Under the pieces are notes generated by a model. That model had not been told where the DNA came from. It saw only the letters and a list, made by a program, of their open reading frames with translations, and ran no database searches. Both the position numbers and the translations under genes were made by a program. From Roseococcus sp. SDR (GTDB taxonomy: Bacteria; Pseudomonadota; Alphaproteobacteria; Acetobacterales; Acetobacteraceae): 64,000 nt of DNA. Where the stretch lies: NCBI RefSeq assembly GCF_019083995.1, contig NZ_JAHRCU010000008.1, forward strand, positions 62,001 through 126,000, given 5' to 3'. Below are positions 57,208 through 64,000 of this stretch, piece after piece (within the stretch, counting starts at the first letter, position 1; each line of letters starts with the position of its first letter).

Positions 57208-58628
57208 TGAACTGGACCCTCGCCCTCCCGGAACTGGCGCTGGCGCTTTCGGGCCTCGCGATCCTCGTCTTCGGCGTGATCCCCAAGCGCGACACGACCT
57301 TCCCCTGCACCATGCTGGTGCTGGGCGCCTTCCTGCTGGCCGGCGTGCTGGTGCTGGCCCAGGGCGAGGGCACGGCCTTCGCCGGGCAGTACGTGGCCGA
57401 TGCCTTCTCGGGCTTCATGAAGCTGCTGGCGCTGGCCGCCGCGGCCCTCGGCCTGCTGCTGGCGCTGGACTGGAACGAGAAGGAGCGCCTCTCGCGCTTC
57501 GAATTCCCGGTGCTCGTCCTCTTCGCCACGCTCGGCATGATGGTCATGATCTCGGCGAATGACCTGATGAGCCTTTATCTCGGGCTCGAGCTGCTCTCCC
57601 TGCCGCTCTACGTGCTCGCCTCCTTCGACCGGGACAATGGCCGCTCGGCCGAGGCGGGGCTCAAGTATTTCGTGCTGGGCGCGCTGGCCTCGGGCCTGAT
57701 GCTCTACGGCGCCTCGCTGGTCTATGGCTTCGCGGGCACCACGAATTTCGATCGCCTGGCCGATGCGCTCTCGAGCCCGCAGGATGTGTCGAACGGCGTG
57801 GTGGTGGGCATCATCTTCATCATCGCCGCCATGGCCTTCAAGATCGCGGCCGTGCCCTTCCACATGTGGACGCCCGATGTTTATGAGGGCGCGCCCACGC
57901 CGGTGACGGCCTTCTTCGCCTCCGCGCCCAAGGTGGCCGCCGTGGCGCTGCTGGTCCGCATCCTGGCCGGGCCCTTCAGCGATGTGGTCGGCCAGTGGCA
58001 GCAGGTGATCGTGCTGGCCTCGCTCGGCTCCATGATCCTCGGCGCCTTCGCCGCGATCGGGCAGACCAACATCAAGCGGCTGATGGCCTATTCCTCCATC
58101 GGCCATGTCGGCTTCACCCTGATGGGCCTGGCCGTCGGCGGCGAGAGCGGTCTGCGCGGCGTGCTGGTCTACATGGCCATCTACATCGCCATGAACATCG
58201 GTGCCTTCGCCGTGCTCATCGCCATGCGGCGCGATGGCCGCGCGGTGGAGGGCGTGGAGGACCTGGCGGGCCTGGGCCGGAGCGACCCCGGCATGGCGCT
58301 GGCCATGGCGATCTTCATGTTCTCCATGGCGGGTATTCCGCCGCTGGCCGGCTTCTTCGCCAAGCTCTACGTCCTGCTGCCCGCGATCGAGCAGGGCTTC
58401 TGGCTGCTGGCGGTGGTGGCCGTGCTCTGCTCGGTGGTTTCAGCCTATTACTATCTGCGCATCGTGAAGGTGATGTATTTCGACGCGGCGAAGCCGGGCT
58501 TCGATGCGCGCCCCACCGGCGTTTCGGTGGTGCTGGCCGGCACGGGCGCCTTCACGCTCTTCTTTTTCCTGTTCCCCGCGCCGCTCCTCGCGGCCGCGCG
58601 GCAGGCGGTGGCGGCGCTGATCGGGTGA
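57207..58628 (+). CDS. nuoN: NADH-quinone oxidoreductase subunit N
   Basis: 473 residues, about 14 helices. Third antiporter-like channel. Signatures: DLMSLYLGLELLSLPLYVLASFDR, PFHMWTPDVYEGAPTPVTAFFASAPK, and AYSSIGHVGFTLMGLA. Last complex I gene; its stop overlaps the GTG of birA by 4 bases (GTGA). Confidence 0.97.
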   Translation: MNWTLALPELALALSGLAILVFGVIPKRDTTFPCTMLVLGAFLLAGVLVLAQGEGTAFAGQYVADAFSGFMKLLALAAAALGLLLALDWNEKERLSRFEFPVLVLFATLGMMVMISANDLMSLYLGLELLSLPLYVLASFDRDNGRSAEAGLKYFVLGALASGLMLYGASLVYGFAGTTNFDRLADALSSPQDVSNGVVVGIIFIIAAMAFKIAAVPFHMWTPDVYEGAPTPVTAFFASAPKVAAVALLVRILAGPFSDVVGQWQQVIVLASLGSMILGAFAAIGQTNIKRLMAYSSIGHVGFTLMGLAVGGESGLRGVLVYMAIYIAMNIGAFAVLIAMRRDGRAVEGVEDLAGLGRSDPGMALAMAIFMFSMAGIPPLAGFFAKLYVLLPAIEQGFWLLAVVAVLCSVVSAYYYLRIVKVMYFDAAKPGFDARPTGVSVVLAGTGAFTLFFFLFPAPLLAAARQAVAALIG

Positions 58629-59359
58629 CGGGCGGCTTTCGCCTCGAAATCCACGATCTTCTCCCCAGCACGCAGAGTCTCCTCACCGAGAAGGCGGGGC
58701 AGGGGGAACCTGCCGGGCTCGCCATCCTGGCCCGCCGGCAGAGCGCGGGCAGGGGCCGGGCGGGCCGGCCCTGGCTCTCCGACCCGGGCAATTTGCACAT
58801 CTCCATCCTGCTGCGGCCGGGCGGGCCTGCCCGGGACATCGCGGGCTATGCCCTTCTGGCCGCCGTCGCGCTGCATGACGCCGCCTGCCACCACGCGCCC
58901 GGCCGGGCGCTGCGGCTGAAATGGCCCAACGACCTGATGGGGGAGGGGGCCAAGCTCGCCGGCATCCTTTCCGAGGCGGCATTGGATGACCAAGCCAGGG
59001 TCGCCCATCTGATCTTCGGCATCGGCGTGAACCTGGCCCATGCGCCGCCGGTGCCGGGGAGGGAGGTGACCTGCCTTGGCCCCATTCCGCCCGAGGGATT
59101 CGCCGCGACCCTGCTGGACCGCCTGGCGCATTGGCTGGCGCTGCGGGAGGCCCAAGGCTTCGCCCCCATCCGCGCTGCCTGGATGGAGCGTGGCCCTCAG
59201 CGCGGCTCTCACATGACGTTGCGGCAAGGCGACAATCCCGTCACGGGAAGCTACGAAGGGCTCGCCGAGGATGGCGGGCTCATTCTCGCCACGGCCGGAG
59301 GCCCGCATGTCTTCCATGTGGGCGAGGTGATGGAACGACCCGATGCTTCTCGCGATTGA
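58625..59359 (+). CDS. birA: Biotin-[acetyl-CoA carboxylase] ligase, lacking HTH
   Basis: 244 residues. It activates biotin and attaches it to carboxylase BCCP. The biotinyl-AMP motif is [22 protein letters not shown] and the catalytic KWPNDLM is present; the short C-terminal SH3-like domain follows. There is no N-terminal winged-helix domain, so it is a group I ligase without repressor function. Starts at GTG 58625, overlapping nuoN. The end overlaps coaX by 17 bases. Linkage birA-coaX-rnj downstream of nuo is common in alphaproteobacteria. Confidence 0.93.
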   Translation: MTGGFRLEIHDLLPSTQSLLTEKAGQGEPAGLAILARRQSAGRGRAGRPWLSDPGNLHISILLRPGGPARDIAGYALLAAVALHDAACHHAPGRALRLKWPNDLMGEGAKLAGILSEAALDDQARVAHLIFGIGVNLAHAPPVPGREVTCLGPIPPEGFAATLLDRLAHWLALREAQGFAPIRAAWMERGPQRGSHMTLRQGDNPVTGSYEGLAEDGGLILATAGGPHVFHVGEVMERPDASRD

Positions 59360-60137
59360 CGCCGGCAACACCAATGTCGTCTTCGCCGTGCATGACGGCA
59401 CGGAGTGGCGCGGCCGCTGGCGGATCGCGACGGACCCCAATCGCACCAGCGACGAATACGCCGTCTGGCTGCTGGCGCTGATGCAGCATGCGGGGCTGCG
59501 CCCGGCCGATGTGCAGCGCTGCGTCATCGGCACCGTCGTGCCGGTCGCGCTCTACAACCTCCGCCGACTCTGTCGCGACTGGTTCGGCAATGAGCCGCTG
59601 GTGGCGCGTTCGGTCCTGGACTGGGGCTTCCAGATCAAGGTGGATCAGCCGCAGGAGGTGGGCGCGGACCGCCTGCTGAACGCACTGGCGGCGCATCACC
59701 ATTACCAGGGGCCGCTCATCGTCATTGATTTCGGCACGGCCACCACCTTCGACGTGGTGGATGGCACGGGCGCCTATCTGGGCGGCGTGATCGCGCCTGG
59801 CATCAATCTCTCCATCGAGGCGCTGCACCGCGCCGCGGCCCGTCTGCCCCGCATCGGCATCGGACGGCCGCAGGCGGCGATCGGCCGCAACACGGTCTCC
59901 GCCATGCAATCGGGCATCTTCTGGGGTTATGTCGGCATGATGGAAGGCATCGTCTCGCGCATCCGCGCCGAGGTGGAACTGCCGCGCATGAAGGTCATCG
60001 CGACCGGCGGCCTGGCTCCCCTGCTGGCCGAGGGCACCACCCTGATCGAACGCATCGACCCTGACATCACGCTGGAGGGGCTTCGCCTGTTGGCGGAACG
60101 CAACCCCAGCCCCATCTCTCAAAAAGACCTTTTGTGA
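59343..60137 (+). CDS. coaX: Type III pantothenate kinase
   Basis: 264 residues. Phosphorylates pantothenate in the first step of coenzyme A synthesis; CoaX forms are not inhibited by CoA. ATPase-superfamily motifs are [15 protein letters not shown] (phosphate 1), [13 protein letters not shown] (phosphate 2) and [16 protein letters not shown]. The start lies inside the birA end, and the stop overlaps the rnj start, so translation is likely coupled along the chain. Confidence 0.95.
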   Translation: MLLAIDAGNTNVVFAVHDGTEWRGRWRIATDPNRTSDEYAVWLLALMQHAGLRPADVQRCVIGTVVPVALYNLRRLCRDWFGNEPLVARSVLDWGFQIKVDQPQEVGADRLLNALAAHHHYQGPLIVIDFGTATTFDVVDGTGAYLGGVIAPGINLSIEALHRAAARLPRIGIGRPQAAIGRNTVSAMQSGIFWGYVGMMEGIVSRIRAEVELPRMKVIATGGLAPLLAEGTTLIERIDPDITLEGLRLLAERNPSPISQKDLL

Positions 60138-61786
60138 AATCAACAGACACCATGGACGACTTTGCCTTCATCCCGCTCGGTGGCACCGGCGAGATCGGGA
60201 TGAACCTCAATGTGTACCGCTGCGACGGGAAATATCTCGCCGTGGATTGCGGCATCGGCTTCGGCGGGGCGGAAAACCCGGCCGTGGATGTGATGGTGCC
60301 CGACCCGGCCTGGCTGTCCGAACGCAGCAAGGATCTGGTGGCGCTGGTCATCACCCATGCGCATGAGGACCATATCGGGGCCGTGGCCCATCTCTGGCCG
60401 AGCCTGAAATGCCCGGTCATCGCCGGGCCCTTCGCCAGCAACGTGCTGCGCCGCAAGCTGGCCGAGGCGGGCCTGGGCCAGGATGTGAAGATCATCACGC
60501 ACGGGTTGCCAGGGACGCATGAGGTCGGGCCCTTCGGCCTCGAATTCATCCGCGTCACGCATTCCGTGCCGGAAGCCTGCGCGCTGGCCATCCGCACGCG
60601 GCATGGCCTCGTCGTGCACACGGGCGATTGGAAGCTCGACCCCCAGCCGCTGATCGGCCCGCCCACGGACGAGGCCGCCTTCGCGCGCCTGGGCGCCGAG
60701 GGCGTGCTGGCCATGGTGTGCGACAGCACCAATGCCATGGTGGAGGGCCATTCGGGCAGCGAAGCCGAGGTTCGCCGCAACCTCAAGGCGCTGATCGGCG
60801 GGCTGCGCGGGCGCGTGGCCGTCACCTGCTTCTCCACCAACCTGGCGCGCATCGAATCCATCGCGCTGGCCGGTCAGGCGGCGGGGCGGGAGGTGGCGCT
60901 GTTCGGCCGCTCGCTGCGCAACGCCGTGCAGTCGGCGCGGGATTGCGGCTACCTCTCCTCCGTGCGGGACTTCATCAGCGAGGAGGAGGCGGACCGCCTG
61001 CCGGATGATGAACTCCTCATCATCTGCACCGGCAGCCAGGGCGAGGAGCGCAGCGCGCTCGCCAAGATCGCGGCCGATACCCACCCCAACATCTCGCTGG
61101 GGGAGGGGGATACCGTCATCTTCTCCTCGCGCATGATCCCGGGGAATGAGCGCGGCATCCTGCATGTCCAGGATGAGCTGACGCGGGCCGGCTGCCGGGT
61201 GATGACGGCCGATGACCACGCCGTCCATGTCTCGGGCCACCCGGCGCGGGATGAACTGAAGAAGCTCTACGCCCTGGTGAAGCCCAAGGTGGCCATCCCG
61301 GTGCATGGCGAATGGCGGCACCTCTCGCAGCACGCCGACCTCGCGCAGGAATGCGGCGCCGAGCCGATCCTGGTCGAGGATGGGGATGTGGTGCGCCTCG
61401 GCCCGGGCAAGCCGAAGATCGCCGAGAGCGTGCCGACCGGGCGCCTCGCGGTGGATGGGCCACGCCTGCTGCCCATGGAGGGCGGTGTGATCGGGGCACG
61501 CAAGCGCATGCTGTTCAACGGCATCGTGGTTGCCAGCCTGGCGGTGGATGAGGCCGGGCGCGTCATCGGCCGCCCGCGCGTCTCCGCACCTGGGCTCTTC
61601 GAGGCGGAGGGGCCGGAATCGGGGCAGCTCGAGGATGAATTGGCGCGCGGCGTCGGCGAATTGCCAAAGGGCCTGCGCCGCGAGGACGACGCCCTGACCG
61701 AGGCCGCGCGCGCCGTGCTGCGAAAGGCCGTGGGGCGGCGGCTGAAGAAGCGGCCCAATGTCGAAATCCACCTCTTAAGAGTCTGA
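60134..61786 (+). CDS. rnj: Ribonuclease J
   Basis: 550 residues. Metallo-beta-lactamase/beta-CASP nuclease with 5' exonuclease and endonuclease activity for mRNA and rRNA. Zinc motif HAHEDHIG, then HTGDWKLDP, and the beta-[13 protein letters not shown] and VHGEWRHL. The GTG at 60134 overlaps the coaX stop; an ATG at 60152 ([16 protein letters not shown]) would remove six non-conserved residues and is equally possible. Followed 1 base later by the DUF1467 gene. Confidence 0.95.
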   Translation: MKSTDTMDDFAFIPLGGTGEIGMNLNVYRCDGKYLAVDCGIGFGGAENPAVDVMVPDPAWLSERSKDLVALVITHAHEDHIGAVAHLWPSLKCPVIAGPFASNVLRRKLAEAGLGQDVKIITHGLPGTHEVGPFGLEFIRVTHSVPEACALAIRTRHGLVVHTGDWKLDPQPLIGPPTDEAAFARLGAEGVLAMVCDSTNAMVEGHSGSEAEVRRNLKALIGGLRGRVAVTCFSTNLARIESIALAGQAAGREVALFGRSLRNAVQSARDCGYLSSVRDFISEEEADRLPDDELLIICTGSQGEERSALAKIAADTHPNISLGEGDTVIFSSRMIPGNERGILHVQDELTRAGCRVMTADDHAVHVSGHPARDELKKLYALVKPKVAIPVHGEWRHLSQHADLAQECGAEPILVEDGDVVRLGPGKPKIAESVPTGRLAVDGPRLLPMEGGVIGARKRMLFNGIVVASLAVDEAGRVIGRPRVSAPGLFEAEGPESGQLEDELARGVGELPKGLRREDDALTEAARAVLRKAVGRRLKKRPNVEIHLLRV

Positions 61787-61787
61787 T

Positions 61788-62051
61788 ATGGGCTGGTTTC
61801 TCGGTTTCGTCGTCTATGCGCTGATCTGGTGGACGGCGCTGTTCTGCGTCCTGCCCATCGGCGTGCGGCCGGATGCCAAGGGCGATGTGGAGGCGGGCGG
61901 CTGGCGCGGCACGCCGACGAAACTGCATCTCGGCCGGAAGCTGATCGGGACCACGATTCTCTCGGCCGTGCTCTGGCTGGGGGTCTATGCGCTGGTCGAG
62001 AGCAACTGGATCAGCTTCCGGGACCCCTGGCTCTCGATCCCCGATCGGTGA
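61788..62051 (+). CDS. DUF1467 family small membrane protein
   Basis: 87 residues. Two membrane helices (about 4-24 and 52-70) joined by the conserved PIGVRPDAKGDVEAGGWRGTP, the recognisable core of DUF1467. The function is not known to me; it typically follows rnj or precedes proS in alphaproteobacteria, as here. Its ATG lies one base after the rnj stop. Confidence 0.9.
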   Translation: MGWFLGFVVYALIWWTALFCVLPIGVRPDAKGDVEAGGWRGTPTKLHLGRKLIGTTILSAVLWLGVYALVESNWISFRDPWLSIPDR

Positions 62052-62439
62052 CCTGCACAAAGAAAAGGCGACTGTCCGGGTTTCCCTGGACCGCCGCCTG
62101 CGTTTTGAGCATCCGTTGGCCGGACGCTCGTTTTTTCGCCGTCTACAGCACCGATTGGCGTTGAGGCTTCCCGGCCTTTTGCGGCAATCTTCACTTCAGA
62201 GAGAGGATTTTCCTCTTTCTGCCGTGTGACTGGCGTTTCCTCCCTAAACTTGGGCCGCTCCCGTTCGGGGGTGGCCCTTTCTTTTTCTTAAGCCATTTCG
62301 TTCACACCTATCAAGACATTTTCGAGCCTTCCGGACATGTTGCGGCGCAGCATTGTTGCGCGTCCGTGCGGGCGGTTTCGGCCAAACCCGTTCTCGGTTA
62401 GGTTCCGCGCCGACCCCCGACCGGTAAGGAATTCTGGCC
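62052..62439 (+). other. 388-base gap with no convincing protein gene; possible sRNA/long 3' UTR
   Basis: Visibly less GC-rich than the flanking genes, with several T runs. It holds a small hairpin AGAGGA TTT TCCTCT (62202-62216) followed by TTTCT, and then a strong terminator (62252-62290). The latter is 200 bases past the last stop, too far for a simple operon end, so an independent sRNA is possible. The proS promoter should lie in 62291-62430, but no convincing -10/-35 pair is visible. Short open frames here lack protein-like features. Confidence 0.5.
62252..62290 (+). terminator. Rho-independent terminator upstream of proS
   Basis: Imperfect stem GGGCCgCTCCC/GGGgGTGGCCC (62252-62277) with a short TTC-type loop, followed by TTTCTTTTTCTT. 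The T-rich tail is the strongest in the window. Confidence 0.85.
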
Positions 62440-63753
62440 TTGCGTCTCACCCGCGCCTTTCTGCCCACCCTCAAGGAAACCCCGGCCGAGGCGCAGATCG
62501 TCTCGCACCGGCTGATGCTGCGCGCGGGGCTGATCCGGCAGACCTCGGCCGGCATCTATGCCTGGCTGCCGGCGGGCTGGCGCGTGCTGCAGCGCGTGAC
62601 GCAGATCGTGCGCGAAGAGCAGGACCGCGCCGGCGCCCAGGAAGTGCTGATGCCGACCATCCAGTCGGCCGAGCTCTGGCAGCGCTCCGGCCGCTATGAG
62701 GATTACGGCAAGGAGATGCTGCGCCTGAAGGACCGGCATGAGCGCGACATGCTCTTCGGGCCGACCAATGAGGAGATGATCACGGACATCTTCCGCGGCT
62801 ATGCCACCAGCTACCGCGACCTGCCGCGCAACCTCTATCACATCCAGTGGAAGTTCCGGGACGAGGTGCGCCCGCGCTTCGGCGTGATGCGTGGCCGCGA
62901 ATTCCTGATGAAGGACGCCTATTCCTTCGACATGACGGTGGAGGGCGCCCAGCATTCCTACCGCCAGATGATGCTGGCCTATCTGCGCACCTTCCAGCGC
63001 ATGGGGCTGAAGGCCGTGCCGATGCGCGCGGATACCGGCCCCATCGGCGGCAATCTCAGCCACGAATTCATCATCCTGGCCGAGACGGGCGAGAGCACCG
63101 TCTTCTACGACAGCGAATTCGAAAGCCGCGACTGGGCGGATGCGAGCCTCGGCTATGACGATGTGCCGGCTCTGCAGGGCTTCTTCGACCAGGTCACTTC
63201 CATGTACGCGGCGACCGAGGAGATGCATGACCCGGCCGCCTGGGAGGGCGTGCCTGAGGCGCGCCGGCGCGAGGGCAAAGGCATCGAGGTCGGCCACATC
63301 TTCTATTTCGGCCAGAAGTATTCCGCGACGATGGGCCTCTCCGTCGCGGGGCCCGATGGCGCGAATGTGGTGCCGGAGATGGGCAGCTACGGCATCGGCG
63401 TCTCGCGCCTCGTCGCCGCGCTGATCGAGGCGAACCACGACGATGCCGGGATCAAGTGGCCGGATGCGGTCGCACCCTGGAAGCTCGCCATCCTGAACCT
63501 GAAGGTGGGCGATGCGGCGTGTGACGCGCTCTGCGAAAAGCTCTACGCCGCCTTCCCCGACCAGGCCGTGTATGACGACCGCGCCGAGCGCGCCGGCGTG
63601 AAGTTCAACGATGCCGACCTGATGGGCTTCCCCTGGCAGGCCATCATCGGGCCCCGCGGCGCGGCCGCCGGGAAGGTGGAGCTGAAGCGCCGCATGACGG
63701 GTGAGCGCGTGGAGTTGTCTCTCGAGGACGCGCTCGCGAAGCTCAACGCTTGA
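62440..63753 (+). CDS. proS: Prolyl-tRNA synthetase, short alphaproteobacterial form, TTG start
   Basis: 437 residues, a form without the large editing insertion between class II motifs 2 and 3. N-terminal [47 protein letters not shown], motif 2 [30 protein letters not shown], and motif 3 [16 protein letters not shown], then the anticodon-binding domain. The best start is TTG 62440, with TAAGGA 10-15 bases upstream and no ATG or GTG nearby. Its stop shares a base with lolC/E (TGATG). Confidence 0.96.
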   Translation: MRLTRAFLPTLKETPAEAQIVSHRLMLRAGLIRQTSAGIYAWLPAGWRVLQRVTQIVREEQDRAGAQEVLMPTIQSAELWQRSGRYEDYGKEMLRLKDRHERDMLFGPTNEEMITDIFRGYATSYRDLPRNLYHIQWKFRDEVRPRFGVMRGREFLMKDAYSFDMTVEGAQHSYRQMMLAYLRTFQRMGLKAVPMRADTGPIGGNLSHEFIILAETGESTVFYDSEFESRDWADASLGYDDVPALQGFFDQVTSMYAATEEMHDPAAWEGVPEARRREGKGIEVGHIFYFGQKYSATMGLSVAGPDGANVVPEMGSYGIGVSRLVAALIEANHDDAGIKWPDAVAPWKLAILNLKVGDAACDALCEKLYAAFPDQAVYDDRAERAGVKFNDADLMGFPWQAIIGPRGAAAGKVELKRRMTGERVELSLEDALAKLNA

Positions 63754-64000
63754 TGTTCAACGCCTTCGAACGCACCGTCGCCGCGCGCTATCTCATGTCG
63801 CGCAAGAGCGACCGCTTCACCTCGGTGATCGCGGGCTTCTCGCTCATCGGCATCATGCTGGGCGTGGCGACGCTCATCATCGTCATGTCGGTCATGGGCG
63901 GCTTCCGGCAGGAATTGCTCGGGCGCATCCTGGGCCTGAACGGGCATCTCGGCGTCTATGCGGCCGATCGCGGCAATCTGCGCGATTTCGACGCCATCGC
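63753..64000 (+). CDS. lolC: LolC/LolE lipoprotein-releasing ABC transporter permease (partial)
   Basis: N-terminal 82 codons, cut by the window end. [22 protein letters not shown] is the conserved start; the first membrane helix follows (FSLIGIMLGVATLIIVMSVM), then NGHLGVYAADRG. The complex extracts outer-membrane lipoproteins from the inner membrane to LolA. ATG 63753 overlaps the proS stop. lolC and lolE cannot be told apart from this fragment; alphaproteobacteria often have a single merged LolC/E permease. Confidence 0.9.
   Translation, partial: MFNAFERTVAARYLMSRKSDRFTSVIAGFSLIGIMLGVATLIIVMSVMGGFRQELLGRILGLNGHLGVYAADRGNLRDFDAI

Overview
This is a very GC-rich chromosomal segment from an alphaproteobacterium. 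The sequence fits the Rhodospirillales, most likely an Acetobacteraceae (Roseomonas-like) genome. Supporting evidence: the gene orders rpsB-tsf / pyrH-frr-uppS-cdsA-dxr-rseP-bamA-skp-lpxD, tig-clpP-clpX-lon-hup-tRNAs-nuo and murA-hisG-hisD; a 14-gene NDH-1 operon; orphan Bug-type (TctC) substrate-binding proteins; and dense TGATG/ATGA stop-start overlaps. The genus is an inference from gene content and protein style, not from a marker comparison. Almost all of the window is coding. The only gap above 300 bases (62052-62439) holds no convincing protein gene.

Layout. Positions 1-10383 (all minus strand) hold the translation and envelope block: 30S protein S2, EF-Ts, UMP kinase, ribosome recycling factor, undecaprenyl-PP synthase, CDP-diglyceride synthase, DXP reductoisomerase, RseP protease, BamA, a Skp-like chaperone and the first codons of LpxD. 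Positions 10521-18705 are accessory metabolism: an orphan PhnN kinase, a gamma-glutamyltransferase-like enzyme, short-chain dehydrogenases, a D-2-hydroxyacid dehydrogenase, a Bug receptor, a COG4091-type SAF-domain oxidoreductase and a small secreted protein. Positions 18818-22169 hold murA-hisG-hisD. Positions 22290-28857 are mixed: an HlyD-like adaptor with a small membrane partner, an SDR, dcd with an unannotated-looking 56-residue ORF just upstream, a second Bug receptor, a ParA-type ATPase coupled to a membrane protein and a GNAT, and an Asp/Glu-racemase-like protein. Positions 28998-37132 hold a CBS-pair protein, a sulfite dehydrogenase pair, the NAD(P)HX repair enzyme, malonyl-CoA decarboxylase, an AceE/transketolase-like protein and a DUF1643 protein.

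Positions 37203-44205 hold tRNA-Leu, trigger factor, ClpP, ClpX, Lon, HU, tRNA-Val and tRNA-Asp, a protein-quality-control island with clear intrinsic terminators after tig, clpX, lon and hup. Positions 44423-58628 are nuoA-N (complex I) in canonical order, with an extra 51-codon membrane ORF wedged between nuoD and nuoE. The same reading chain continues with overlapping stops and starts into birA, coaX, rnj and a DUF1467 protein. After a strong terminator come proS and the start of lolC/lolE, cut by the window end.

No phage, insertion sequence, CRISPR array or defence island was found, and I see no single dramatic new system. The items most worth a second look are noncoding or small: crossing complementary segments in the rpsB leader; a run of five perfect hairpins between two convergent genes, with related hairpins between hisG and hisD; the small nuo-embedded ORF; a long AT-richer transcribed-looking gap before proS ending in a terminator; and an inverted repeat filling the spacer of a putative hup promoter. 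Among proteins, the SAF-oxidoreductase/SDR/Bug operon is an uncharacterised catabolic module.
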